From positions 4,712,001 to 4,776,000 of the forward strand of contig NZ_JAOEAL010000001.1 of NCBI RefSeq assembly GCF_029835735.1: a stretch of 64,000 bases of DNA. Reading direction: 5' to 3'. Shown here one piece after another: positions 44,276-53,616 of this stretch. This stretch comes from Shewanella sp. GD04112 (GTDB taxonomy: Bacteria; Pseudomonadota; Gammaproteobacteria; Enterobacterales; Shewanellaceae). A program made the position numbers and the translations under genes. The first letter of the stretch is position 1; each line of letters begins with the position of its first letter. Under the pieces are notes generated by a model that was given only the letters and a program-made list of their open reading frames with translations, ran no database searches and was not told the DNA's origin.

Positions 44276-45883
44276 ATGAGCTCGAAATCCAACGATATTC
44301 CCGTCAATTCACCACAGGCCGACGACATGAGTTCTCGCGGCTGGTTTGTCCGTTTTCTTAATATTGTCGAACGCTTAGGGAACCTACTCCCCCATCCTAT
44401 TACCTTGTTCGCCCTGTTCTGTGTCGCCGTGATCTTAGTATCGGGCATTGCGGGCTACTTTGGATTAACGGTCACCGATCCGCGCCCCGAGGGCGCCCAC
44501 GGCCGAGGTGCCGATGGACTTATTCATGTGGTCAGTCTGATGAATGCCGAAGGCTTGCGGATGATAGTGTCCAACTTAGTCACTAACTTCACTGGCTTTA
44601 CGCCCTTAGGCACTGTGTTGGTCGCCCTACTGGGTGTGGGTATCGCCGAGCGTTCGGGACTGTTATCCGCGGCGATGCGTGCACTCGTTATGGGCGCGTC
44701 GAAGCGTTTGGTGACGTTAACTATCGTATTTGCCGGCATTATGTCGAACACGGCGGCAGAGCTTGGATATGTGGTATTAATTCCCATGGCGGCGATGATC
44801 TTCCACTCCTTAGGTCGCCATCCACTGGCGGGGCTTGCCGCAGCATTTGCTGGGGTATCAGGGGGATACAGCGCTAACCTATTGCTTGGTACTGTCGATC
44901 CACTGTTATCGGGTATCACTGAGGCGGCGGCGCGAATGATCGATCCCGACTACAACGTCGGCCCCGAGGTTAACTGGTACTTTATGTTTGTCTCGACCTT
45001 TGTGATCACTTTCCTCGGGGCCTTTGTGACCGAGAAAATTGTCGAGCCGAAACTGGGCAAGTATCAAGGCGATGATGCCGATGAAACCGTGCACCAACCC
45101 ATGGGCAATGTCACCGAGCTGGAAAAACGCGGCCTCAAGTGGGCGGGATTATCTATGCTGGTGCTAGCGGTAATCCTTGCGCTGTCAGTCGTGCCAGAGG
45201 GTGCGCCACTGCGCGATCCTAAAACCGGCCTGGTCTCGGGTTCGCCCTTCCTCAAAGGCATCGTCGCCTTTATCTTTATCTGTTTTGCTATCCCGGGTTT
45301 TGTCTACGGCAAGGTCGTTGGCAGCATTAAAAACGATAAAGACGTTATCAATGCCATGTCGCACAGCATGAGCACTATGGGGCTGTATATCGTACTGGTG
45401 TTTTTTGCGGCGCAATTTGTGGCCTTCTTTAACTGGAGTAATCTGGGTGCCGTGTTAGCCGTGCTGGGTGCCGATGCCCTGCAATCCATTGGCTTAACTG
45501 GGCCAATCCTGTTCCTGTTTTTTATTATGATCTGTGGCTTTATCAACTTGATGCTGGGTAGCGCCTCGGCTCAGTGGGCCATTACCGCCCCCATTTTTGT
45601 GCCCATGCTGATGTTAGTCGGCTATGCGCCCGAAACCATTCAAGCGGCCTACCGTATTGGCGACTCAGTGACTAACTTAGTCACGCCTATGATGAGTTAT
45701 TTCGGGCTGATTTTGGCCGTGGCTTGCCGTTACCAGAAAAACCTTGGCATAGGCACGCTTATCGCCACTATGCTGCCGTACACCTTAGTGTTTTTCGTTG
45801 GCTGGACGGCGTTCTTCTTCCTGTGGGTGTTTGGCTTTGGTCTGCCTGTGGGGCCAGGCGCAGCCACTTACTACACACCTTAA
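44276..45883 (+). CDS. AbgT family transporter
   Basis: Inner-membrane protein of 535 residues with about 11-13 helices, of the AbgT family. The E. coli founding member takes up p-aminobenzoyl-glutamate; other members export sulfonamides by proton antiport, so the substrate here is open. Family hallmarks visible are LPHPITLFALFC near residue 38, GYSANLLLGTVDPLL, MLGSASAQWAITAPIFVPML and GDSVTNLVTPMMSYFGLILA. No abgAB hydrolase genes are adjacent, which leaves the substrate undecided. The ATG at 44276 is preceded by AGAGGCAAGAGA. It is a single-gene unit with its own terminator. Confidence 0.9.
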   Translation: MSSKSNDIPVNSPQADDMSSRGWFVRFLNIVERLGNLLPHPITLFALFCVAVILVSGIAGYFGLTVTDPRPEGAHGRGADGLIHVVSLMNAEGLRMIVSNLVTNFTGFTPLGTVLVALLGVGIAERSGLLSAAMRALVMGASKRLVTLTIVFAGIMSNTAAELGYVVLIPMAAMIFHSLGRHPLAGLAAAFAGVSGGYSANLLLGTVDPLLSGITEAAARMIDPDYNVGPEVNWYFMFVSTFVITFLGAFVTEKIVEPKLGKYQGDDADETVHQPMGNVTELEKRGLKWAGLSMLVLAVILALSVVPEGAPLRDPKTGLVSGSPFLKGIVAFIFICFAIPGFVYGKVVGSIKNDKDVINAMSHSMSTMGLYIVLVFFAAQFVAFFNWSNLGAVLAVLGADALQSIGLTGPILFLFFIMICGFINLMLGSASAQWAITAPIFVPMLMLVGYAPETIQAAYRIGDSVTNLVTPMMSYFGLILAVACRYQKNLGIGTLIATMLPYTLVFFVGWTAFFFLWVFGFGLPVGPGAATYYTP

Positions 45884-45909
45884 GCCGAGGTTTGCCTACG
45901 TCCCTAACC

Positions 45910-45944
45910 AAAAGGGCGTCGAAGCTAAGCTCGACGCCCTTTTT
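45910..45944. terminator. Terminator downstream of the AbgT gene
   Basis: A 13-bp perfect stem (45910-45922 with 45931-45943) and 8-base loop, followed by T. It lies 27 bases past the stop, between convergent genes. Confidence 0.85.
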
Positions 45945-45975
45945 GATGTCCGAATTCATGCAGGGATTAACGGCT

Positions 45976-46275
45976 TCAGTCGTATAACCATTCCATTAAA
46001 AAACTACAGATCAGCAAGAAAACCCCCAGATTAAACACCACAGTCTGTAACTTTGCCTTAGGCGATTTATCCTCGGCCTGACTCATCACTTGGTTGAGGG
46101 GAGTAAAAAACATATTAGGGTCCAGCCCCATGCCAATAAAAAATACTGCGACGGCAAAGAGGCGACACAGCTCAGGAACGGCCAGTTGCTCAAGATAAAA
46201 CTCATAGGCGCCATAGGCGACCATGCCCAGCGCGATACAATGGCAAACGACTGCCATGATAAGCTGCTTAGTCAT
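45976..46275 (-). CDS. Small membrane protein, unknown
   Basis: Protein of 99 residues. Three hydrophobic stretches are visible (about 5-25, 35-52 and 78-95), so it is probably an inner-membrane protein. There are no catalytic motifs and I recognise no family. The ATG at 46275 has GAGAGG a few bases upstream; eight further in-frame codons upstream are less well supported. Its neighbour on the same strand, 48 bases upstream, is another small membrane protein, and they may be cotranscribed. Confidence 0.65.
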   Translation of the reverse strand: MTKQLIMAVVCHCIALGMVAYGAYEFYLEQLAVPELCRLFAVAVFFIGMGLDPNMFFTPLNQVMSQAEDKSPKAKLQTVVFNLGVFLLICSFLMEWLYD

Positions 46276-46323
46276 AAAACCTCTCACCGATGACACCACT
46301 TTGCTCCTAAAGCCAACACACTG

Positions 46324-46620
46324 TTACTCATTATGCGGCTGATAATATTCGGCGCGCAGTCTATCTCTTTTACGTTGTAACCGCACCCAGTCAAACCAAC
46401 CAAATAAAATACCTGCCACGGGATAAATACAGAGTGCCCGAGCTAACTCGCCCCAAAAGGATGTATCTGAGGTGAAATAATGGATAGTGGCGACTAAGAG
46501 GGAGGTCATGCCTCCCCAAAACAACACGCCAACGACTAGGATAAAAAACCACTTTCCCTTGGCTATTGCTTTATCCAGCGCTGCAAGTTCCTGTGACAAC
46601 ATACCAAGCTCCCTATCCAT
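46324..46620 (-). CDS. Small membrane protein with N-terminal helix, unknown
   Basis: Protein of 98 residues (or 92 if it starts at the ATG at 46602, which has the better ribosome-binding site AGGGAG). A charged helical N-terminus (MLSQELAALDKAIAKGK) precedes two membrane helices (about 24-46 and 62-80) and a basic C-terminus (RLQRKRDRLRAEYYQ). I recognise no family. It may form an operon with the next small membrane protein on the same strand. It lies upstream, in minus-strand terms, of the terminator of the RND pump. Confidence 0.65.
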   Translation of the reverse strand: MDRELGMLSQELAALDKAIAKGKWFFILVVGVLFWGGMTSLLVATIHYFTSDTSFWGELARALCIYPVAGILFGWFDWVRLQRKRDRLRAEYYQPHNE

Positions 46621-46688
46621 TATGATTCCGCCAATATGCCCGAATTGGCTAATGCTGGCTATCCATCCTTATAACGATACGCTAACAA

Positions 46689-46712
46689 AAAGCCCTGCAT
46701 GTGCAGGGCTTT
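46689..46712 (-). terminator. Terminator of the RND efflux operon
   Basis: An 11-bp perfect stem (AAAGCCCTGCA and complement) with a 2-base centre, so a 4-base loop is likely. On the minus strand it is followed by T5. It lies 23 bases beyond the pump stop codon. Confidence 0.8.
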
Positions 46713-46734
46713 AATAATGTTAGGTTAGGTTAGA

Positions 46735-49700
46735 TTACTCCGCCGAGGTCGGCTTTTCTTCTTTACCTTTCTTCTCGCGCTTACTGAAGATACGTTCCAC
46801 AATCACGAAGAACAACGGCACGAAGAAGATACCTAGGAAGGTCGAACTCATCATACCGCCGAGTACACCGGTACCGATGGCGTTCTGGCTACCAGAACCT
46901 ACACCAGTACTAATCGCTAACGGTACAACACCTAGACCGAAGGCGAGTGACGTCATCAGAATTGGACGCAAACGCACACGTACCGCATGTAAGGTCGCCT
47001 CAATAAGTCCCGCACCTTTCTCATAGAATTCTTTGGCGAATTCTACAATCAAGATGGCGTTCTTCGTCGCCAAACCGACCGTCGTCAACAGACCCACCTG
47101 GAAGAACACGTCGTTTGGCAAGCCACGACCATTCATCGCCAGTAGGGCACCGATAATCCCCAGCGGAACCACTAGGATTACTGCGAACGGTACAGACCAG
47201 CTCTCATAAAGTGCTGCCAGTACGAGGAATACCACCAGAATCGACAGAGCATACAGCGCTGGCGCTTGGTTACCCGATAAACGTTCCTCATAGGATAAGC
47301 CGTTCCACTCGATGCCAAAGCCTGGTGGCAACTGCTTCACCATGTCTTCCATGATATTCATCGCCGCACCAGTACTGAAACCAGGAGCCGTTGCGCCTTG
47401 AATGTTCATGGCAGGTAAACCGTTGAAACGTTCTAGACGAGGTGAACCATATTCCCAAGCGCCCGTTGCGAAGGCCGAGAATGGCACCATGTCGCCCTTG
47501 TTGTTACGCACGTACCAAGTGTCTAAGTCTTCAGGTTGCATACGGTATTGTGCATCACCCTGTACGTAAACTTTCTTCACACGACCACGGTCGATAAAGT
47601 CGTTTACATAGGAGCCACCCCATGCGGTTGCAAGTACGCTGTTCACGTTCGCAATCTCAATGCCTAAGGCACTCAGTTTGGCGTGGTCGATATGCAACTG
47701 ATAAATTGGCGCATCTTCCTGACCGTTTGGACGAACGCCCACTAGGTTTGGATTCTGTGCCGCCATACCCAACAATTGGTTACGCGCTGCGACTAACTTG
47801 TCGTGCCCTTGGCCATTCTTATCTTGCAGGTACATGTCGAAACCGTTAGCCGTACCCAGCTCGATTACCGCAGGCGGTACGAAGGCGAATACGAAGGCTT
47901 CTTTCATTTGGCTGAATACGCCCATCGCGCGGCCCGCAATGGATTGCACATCCATACCTGGCGCTTCACGCTCAGACCAATCCTTCAAGCCAACGAAGGC
48001 AATACCCATGTTTTGGCCTTGACCCGCGAAACTGAAGCCCGCCACGCTGAACACCGATCTCACGCCCTCTTCTGCCAGATAGTGGTCAGAGACTTTCTCC
48101 AGCACTTTAAGCGTACTTTCTTGGGTTGAGTTAGTTGGCAAAATCGCCTGCGTGAACAAGATACCTTGGTCTTCGTCGGGTAAGAATGCCGTTGGCATGC
48201 GCATGAAGATCCAGCCCACAGCCACAACTAATGCAGCGTAAATCATCATGACTCTGAAGCTACGTTTTATAATGCCAGCCACGCTCGATTCGTAACGATT
48301 CGTTAAGCGATCGAAGCCACGGTTAAACCAGCCGAAGAAACCGGTTTCGATATGACCATGGCCCTTCTTCAAAGGTTTTAACATGGTCGCACAGAGTGCA
48401 GGCGTTAAAATTAAGGCCACCAGCACAGACAGCGCCATCGCAGACACGATAGTGATCGAGAACTGACGGTAAATTACCCCGGTTGAACCCGACATAAACG
48501 CCATAGGTACGAATACCGCAGACAAGGTCAGACCGATACCGACTAACGCACCAGTAATTTGATCCATCGACTTACGGGTCGCCTCGAGTGGGCTTAAGCC
48601 CTCTTCGGCCATTACCCGCTCAACGTTTTCCACCACCACAATCGCGTCGTCCACGAGCAGACCAATTGCCAGCACCATAGCGAACATGGTGAGGGTGTTG
48701 ATGGAGAAGCCCGTTGCCGACAGAATCGCAAAGGTACCCAGCAATACGACAGGTACTGCGATGGTTGGAATCAGCGTCGCACGGAAGTTTTGCAGGAAGA
48801 GGTACATGATGACGAACACCAGTACGATAGCTTCGAGCAGAGTGTGTACCACGCCTTCAATCGATTTCTCAACGAATGGCGTTGTATCGTAGGGGTAAAC
48901 CACATCTAGCCCAGCAGGGAAGAAGGGACGTAACTCTTCAACTTTAGCGCGAACGGCTTCTGCCGTGTCTAAGGCGTTAGCACCAGTAGCCAACTTAATC
49001 GCAATACCAGAAGCGGGTTTGCCGTTATACAGAGACTCTACCGCATAGCTTTCTGAACCTAATTCAACACGCGCCACATCACCCAAGAACACGTTCGCAC
49101 CCGAAGTATCGGATTTGATGATGATCTTGCGGAATTGTTCTGGCGTTTGCAGACGGCTCTGTGCCGATACTGTCGCGTTTAACTCTTGTCCTGGCAGTGA
49201 TGGCGTACCACCGAGTTGACCTGCTGATACCTGCGCGTTTTGCGCACGGATAGCGCTCACCACATCTAAGCTGGTGAGATTGTATTGGGTCAGCTTCAAT
49301 GGATCTAACCATATACGCATCGCATATTGGGCACCGAAAATCTGAATTTCGCCCACGCCAGGTACACGGCTCATAGGATCTTGGATGTTAGCGCCCACAT
49401 AGTCGGCGATGTCACCCTTATCTAAAGAACCGTCGGTCGAGACGAAGCCCAGTACCATTAAGAAGCCAGAGCTTGACTTGTTAACGTTAACCCCTTGAGA
49501 TTGCACCTCTTGTGGTAACAGAGTCATAGCGCCCTGTAACTTGTTCTGTACCTGAACCTGCGCGATATCCGGATCGGCTTCCGCGTTAAAGGTCAAAGTA
49601 ATAGACGCGTTACCAAAGCTATCACTGGTCGATGCGATATAACGTAGGTGGTCGATACCCTTCATACGTTGCTCAATCACCTGAGTCACTGAGTCTTCAA

Positions 49701-49869
49701 CGATTTTGGCCGATGCACCTGGGTAGTTCGCACTGATCACCACTGTTGGTGGCGCAATACTGGGGTACTGCGAGACTGGCAGGGATCGGATCGACAGAAC
49801 CCCCGCCAACATAATGATTAAGGCGATCACCCACGCAAAGATGGGGCGATCAATAAAAAAACGTGCCAT
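46735..49869 (-). CDS. RND multidrug efflux transporter (AcrB/MexB family, HAE1)
   Basis: Inner-membrane proton/drug antiporter of 1044 residues. The N-terminus MARFFIDRPIFAWVIALIIM is typical of the HAE1 class. The helix 4 aspartate pair lies in IGLLVDDAIVVVENVERV and the helix 10 lysine in LATKNAILIVEFAKEF; both are needed for proton transfer. Two large periplasmic loops form the porter domain. The substrate cannot be read from the sequence; AcrB homologues export many hydrophobic or amphiphilic compounds. It starts 9 bases after the membrane fusion protein gene. No outer membrane channel gene follows, so a TolC encoded elsewhere is expected. Confidence 0.95.
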   Translation of the reverse strand: MARFFIDRPIFAWVIALIIMLAGVLSIRSLPVSQYPSIAPPTVVISANYPGASAKIVEDSVTQVIEQRMKGIDHLRYIASTSDSFGNASITLTFNAEADPDIAQVQVQNKLQGAMTLLPQEVQSQGVNVNKSSSGFLMVLGFVSTDGSLDKGDIADYVGANIQDPMSRVPGVGEIQIFGAQYAMRIWLDPLKLTQYNLTSLDVVSAIRAQNAQVSAGQLGGTPSLPGQELNATVSAQSRLQTPEQFRKIIIKSDTSGANVFLGDVARVELGSESYAVESLYNGKPASGIAIKLATGANALDTAEAVRAKVEELRPFFPAGLDVVYPYDTTPFVEKSIEGVVHTLLEAIVLVFVIMYLFLQNFRATLIPTIAVPVVLLGTFAILSATGFSINTLTMFAMVLAIGLLVDDAIVVVENVERVMAEEGLSPLEATRKSMDQITGALVGIGLTLSAVFVPMAFMSGSTGVIYRQFSITIVSAMALSVLVALILTPALCATMLKPLKKGHGHIETGFFGWFNRGFDRLTNRYESSVAGIIKRSFRVMMIYAALVVAVGWIFMRMPTAFLPDEDQGILFTQAILPTNSTQESTLKVLEKVSDHYLAEEGVRSVFSVAGFSFAGQGQNMGIAFVGLKDWSEREAPGMDVQSIAGRAMGVFSQMKEAFVFAFVPPAVIELGTANGFDMYLQDKNGQGHDKLVAARNQLLGMAAQNPNLVGVRPNGQEDAPIYQLHIDHAKLSALGIEIANVNSVLATAWGGSYVNDFIDRGRVKKVYVQGDAQYRMQPEDLDTWYVRNNKGDMVPFSAFATGAWEYGSPRLERFNGLPAMNIQGATAPGFSTGAAMNIMEDMVKQLPPGFGIEWNGLSYEERLSGNQAPALYALSILVVFLVLAALYESWSVPFAVILVVPLGIIGALLAMNGRGLPNDVFFQVGLLTTVGLATKNAILIVEFAKEFYEKGAGLIEATLHAVRVRLRPILMTSLAFGLGVVPLAISTGVGSGSQNAIGTGVLGGMMSSTFLGIFFVPLFFVIVERIFSKREKKGKEEKPTSAE

Positions 49870-49878
49870 AGCTATGCC

Positions 49879-51027
49879 CTATTGTGCTTGGGTTTCAGAA
49901 ATAACTTTGGGAGTGACTGGTACACCTGGACGGATTTTTTGTAATCCTTCCACAATCAACTTATCGCCCGCTTCCAAACCGGCAGTAATACGCCATTGAT
50001 TGTCGATAACTTCAGCGGTGGTCACAATTTTTGCTTCCACTACGCCTTGATCGTTCACCACCATAGCCACGGCTTGCCCTTTAGCGTTACGGCTAATGGC
50101 TTTTTGCGGTACTAGGATGGCTTGAGGATCGGTACCAGTATTCAGCACGGCGCGAACATACATGCCAGGCAGTAAGAGGCCATCTGGGTTAGGGAATTCT
50201 GCACGCAGGATCACTGAGCCCGTGTTTTCATCCACACTCACCTCAGCAAATTGCAGCTTACCGCTGTGGCCATAAACAGTGCCGTCTTCAAGCACTAACT
50301 GCACGTCAGCGTTATCAGCCGCTTGCAGCTTGCCTTGCTGTAATTTCGCTTTTAGGCGCAGCAATTGGGCACTCGATTGGGCGATATCCACATTGATAGG
50401 ATCGAGCTGCTGAATGGTCGCCAACGTTTGGCTTTGGTTTGCCGTGACCAGCGCACCCGCAGTCACACTCGATTTACCAATACGGCCAGAAATTGGCGCT
50501 AATACTTCGGTGTATTCGAGATTGATTTTGGCGGTGTTGATTGCCGCTTCAGCGACTGTCACGCTTGCCAGCGCTTCTTTGTAAGCCGCTTCGGCTTCAT
50601 CGAAATCTTGCTTACTGATAGCGTTAGTCTTAACCAATTGTTGATAACGGGCCGCTTTGGCCTTAGCAGAAGCAAGACTCGCATTCGCTCTGGCTAAATC
50701 GGCGTTAGCGCTCACCAGTGCCGCCTTGTAAGGCGCGGAATCGATTTGATAGAGGGACTCGCCCTGCTTCACATGACCGCCTTCGACAAAGCTACGCTTG
50801 GTAACAATACCGCTGACTTGAGGACGCACTTCGGCTTCGAGGAACGCCTTGCTGCGGCCGGGTAATTCGACTTGGATAACCTGAGGCTTGGCAGCCACGT
50901 TGATTACACCAACTTCCATACTCTGCGGCCCAGCGCCTGCTTGAGCTGCCTTATCCTCTTGAGGGCTACAAGCTGCCATCCACAACGCCACGCTGATTAC
51001 TGAGGCAAGTTTAATTGTCTGCCGCAT
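49879..51027 (-). CDS. RND efflux periplasmic adaptor (AcrA/MexA family lipoprotein)
   Basis: Membrane fusion protein of 382 residues that links the RND pump to the outer membrane channel. The lipoprotein signal ends at C20 in LWMAACS. A lipoyl half-motif (ELPGRSKAFLEAEVRPQVSG) and an alpha-helical hairpin (about 100-170, ANADLARANASLASAKAKAA) follow. The second lipoyl half is EVLAPISGRIGKSSVTAGAL, then beta-barrel and membrane-proximal domains. The ATG at 51027 has AAAGGAG upstream. It forms a two-gene operon with the transporter. No regulator gene is adjacent. Confidence 0.95.
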   Translation of the reverse strand: MRQTIKLASVISVALWMAACSPQEDKAAQAGAGPQSMEVGVINVAAKPQVIQVELPGRSKAFLEAEVRPQVSGIVTKRSFVEGGHVKQGESLYQIDSAPYKAALVSANADLARANASLASAKAKAARYQQLVKTNAISKQDFDEAEAAYKEALASVTVAEAAINTAKINLEYTEVLAPISGRIGKSSVTAGALVTANQSQTLATIQQLDPINVDIAQSSAQLLRLKAKLQQGKLQAADNADVQLVLEDGTVYGHSGKLQFAEVSVDENTGSVILRAEFPNPDGLLLPGMYVRAVLNTGTDPQAILVPQKAISRNAKGQAVAMVVNDQGVVEAKIVTTAEVIDNQWRITAGLEAGDKLIVEGLQKIRPGVPVTPKVISETQAQ

Positions 51028-51875
51028 GAGAACTCCTTTAAATATTAACGCTACCGTTTTTTCACGCTTTCAAAGGTGAACTGACGGCCGTAATTATAAC
51101 TAAAATCAAATCTGTTACTTATCGCATACCCTATAAGGATGAACAAGAAAGATAAACAAACTAAAGTGTAAACTAATGAAAATATTCACACCTTCGCGAA
51201 TACCTTATTGATTGAATTGTTATCCTATTTAAGAAATATGTTAATAGTGGATAAGCTTGTTAGCGTTGTACGATACAAAACACTTATTCAGCCTACTCTA
51301 TATCGAAAATGTTGCAAACCTGTTCGACACCACAGGCTGCTATCAAGCGAACCCTGATAACAGTCTATTCGATATAAATGACACTTATCCGACTACATTA
51401 CGCCAATAAATAAGCATTTTTGCATATACCATCAGTCGTTTAGCTTGGCTTGGCTTGTCTGCCCGAGCCCAATATGGCTCTCTCACTTATGGTGATGCAA
51501 ACAAGACGCTACAAAACTCGAATGCTTAATTCTATTGATGTAACGGTAATGATGTATGGTTTATGTAAATTCGCTTTGAATCTACATATCAGCAGAAATG
51601 AGTGACACTCAACTCTTTGAACGCGACATTTTATGACCAAGCTTAATTGAGGGCAAATCTGAAATGGCTTTTTACACCCCATTTAATGAAACTCTGCTTC
51701 CCAAAAAACGTATTTTTATTAATTAGATCACAAACACATCTCCGGCAAACTAGGTTATTTCGCCGCTTATTCACATTCATTCATATCTTTTCGTCATTGG
51801 TTCATCCCAAGCTGCAGCGCTATTCACAACTTATTTTTACGATAAAGGTGCGCTAACAATTCCCAATACTTTGAG
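51028..51875. promoter_or_regulatory. 848-base intergenic region between RND operon and TorF-like gene
   Basis: The region is AT-rich, with no convincing gene; a 69-codon frame at 51647-51856 lacks a start signal and protein-like composition. TTCAC-N10-GTGAA at 51061-51080, 34 bases before the adaptor start codon, could be an operator for a TetR-type repressor. A three-copy CTTGG tandem occurs near 51440-51460. Both divergent promoters must lie here. Confidence 0.35.
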
Positions 51876-52622
51876 ATGATGATTATGAAGACTCGTACTA
51901 AATTTTTGCTGACAGGGGCGTTGCTTTCTTTGGCGGCAAGCTCCCACGGCGCCGAAGATAATCAACTCTTTGGCGGCACCATTAACGGCAACCTTAACTT
52001 TGCATCTGACTATGTGTTTCGTGGTGAATCAGAAACCTTAGACGGCGATATTCCTGTGGTACAAGGCACTCTGAGCTGGAATCACAACCAAGGCTGGTAT
52101 GCAGGGGTATTTAGCTCCAACATCAAATTTGCCGATCCTAACTTAGAAATCGTTACCGCACCTTTTATTGGCAAAGCGGGGGAATTTGGCGACTCAGGTT
52201 TTACCTACGATGTGATGTTGTTTTCATACCTCTATCCCGGTGCGTCCTACTCCAACTACACCGAGCTATGGTTAAAAGTGGGTAAACAATTTGGCCGCGC
52301 AAATCTGCAACTCGAAGTCACCCCAACGGTTGATGATTGGTTTGGTGTCGATGGCTGGCACGGGGTTAACTATGCCTTGCACCCAAGCTATAGCTTTGAC
52401 AATGGCGTAAAAATCTCGGCCTCTGTAGGTTATCAAGACCTCACGGGTGATGGCGCCGAAGGTTGGGGCCACTGGAACATTGGTTTGAGTAAAGCTTACT
52501 ACGGCCTCAACTTCGACCTACGCTACCACGGCAGCACAGTGGACAGTGACCATAAGGTCTATGGCACTCAAACTCAAATCTTCGATGACAGAGTCGTCAT
52601 TGGGATCAGTAAAAGCTTTTAA
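51876..52622 (+). CDS. TorF-family putative porin
   Basis: Outer-membrane beta-barrel protein of 248 residues (245 if the third ATG at 51885 is used, which gives a cleaner signal peptide and a better-spaced GAG). The signal peptide ends near SSHGA. The motif FASDYVFRGESETLDGD is typical of the TorF/Gcw_chp family, followed by alternating amphipathic strands and a C-terminal VVIGISKSF with terminal Phe, as in outer membrane proteins. Substrate and channel activity are unknown. It is monocistronic and ends at a terminator. Confidence 0.85.
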   Translation: MMIMKTRTKFLLTGALLSLAASSHGAEDNQLFGGTINGNLNFASDYVFRGESETLDGDIPVVQGTLSWNHNQGWYAGVFSSNIKFADPNLEIVTAPFIGKAGEFGDSGFTYDVMLFSYLYPGASYSNYTELWLKVGKQFGRANLQLEVTPTVDDWFGVDGWHGVNYALHPSYSFDNGVKISASVGYQDLTGDGAEGWGHWNIGLSKAYYGLNFDLRYHGSTVDSDHKVYGTQTQIFDDRVVIGISKSF

Positions 52623-52693
52623 TCGTTATGTGACTTACCCGTTCATCCCGCTGCTTCCCTGCAGTACTCCAATTGCTTGAAATATCGAGCCTT

Positions 52694-52721
52694 GACCAGC
52701 CAATTTGGCTGGTCCTTTTTT
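52694..52721 (+). terminator. Terminator of the TorF-like gene
   Basis: An 8 to 10-bp stem GACCAGCC/GGCTGGTC with a short AT loop, followed by CTTTTTT. It lies directly before the stop codon of the convergent gene at 52724. Confidence 0.8.
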
Positions 52722-52723
52722 AT

Positions 52724-53413
52724 CTAAATACGATTATCACCCACGCTACAGGCTAAGACGCGGCTGATATCCGCAAGACACCGACCCGATTCTTGCTGCC
52801 ATTGATTGAAAGCGGCCTGCACCTGCTTTAGCGCCGTTTGCGAGCTAAAACCGGCATCCACCAGCTTATGCGCCTTAAAATAACCTTGCACATCATCGGT
52901 TAACAAAAAGGTACCCTTACCAATGCCGCGCAGGAAATAGGGCCCAGTATTGCCGCCGAGGCGAGCGCCACGCTTTTTCAATAACGCCCAGAGTCCGACG
53001 ATATCTTCGGTCGGCCAGTCGGCAATCAGCTTAGCCAAGCTGCCATGTTCGCGGGCAATATCATGGATCATCAGCGCATTGTCATAAATCGCTTGAGTCT
53101 TCTTTAAATGGCGAATTAAGGTCGCATCCGCGGCGCGGGCTTGGATCTGCTCGGGCGACAACATCAACACCTTTTCAGGCACGAAATGAAAGAAAGACTG
53201 CTCATAGGCGGGCCACTTATTATCGACCACACGCCAGACAAAGCCACTCTGAAATACCTGCCGACTCATAGCAGAGAGCAAAGTAGCATCATCATACTGG
53301 CGAATTTCGGCACTGGTCAGGCAGCCTGGCAACAATGCTTCGAGCCCCTTTTTACCGCCCTTGCGCTCACTCGCTCTGGCATAGATGGATGAGAAACTTT
53401 CTAACTGGCTCAT
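52724..53413 (-). CDS. DNA-3-methyladenine glycosylase I-like protein
   Basis: Protein of 229 residues of the Tag superfamily (HhH-GPD-like fold), expected to excise 3-methyladenine from DNA. Similar blocks are MSRQVFQSGFVWRVVDNKWPAYEQSF, MLSPEQIQARAADATLIRHLKK and LLKKRGARLGGNTGPYFLRGIG. E. coli Tag binds zinc through a Cys and His near the N-terminus and a His and Cys near the C-terminus. I do not see that set here, so this is a divergent, probably zinc-free subgroup. The ATG at 53413 gives MSQLESFSSIYARA. It is monocistronic. Confidence 0.75.
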   Translation of the reverse strand: MSQLESFSSIYARASERKGGKKGLEALLPGCLTSAEIRQYDDATLLSAMSRQVFQSGFVWRVVDNKWPAYEQSFFHFVPEKVLMLSPEQIQARAADATLIRHLKKTQAIYDNALMIHDIAREHGSLAKLIADWPTEDIVGLWALLKKRGARLGGNTGPYFLRGIGKGTFLLTDDVQGYFKAHKLVDAGFSSQTALKQVQAAFNQWQQESGRCLADISRVLACSVGDNRI

Positions 53414-53616
53414 ACTGTTACCTTTGGTTATCTCTATTTCACTGCGATGTTAACGCTAATAGTACCGAATTTTCGCGCGAGCGGATCATTCCGCATGGCA
53501 AACCACTTTTACGCCACTTCCACTACTTTTAAGGGAAATCCTACAGCAAGCGCCTTGATAGCGACTAAAGTTAAGTCGTAGAGTCAAAAAATGCAGGGGT
53601 TGTGGGGTCGACACCT

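Noticed and set aside
46721..46733. TAGGT tandem repeat after the RND pump gene
   Set aside because: Only two and a half copies of five bases; too short to claim a function.
51647..51856. 69-codon plus-strand frame before the TorF-like gene
   Set aside because: No ribosome-binding site, and the Leu/Phe/His-rich translation is typical of AT-rich non-coding DNA.
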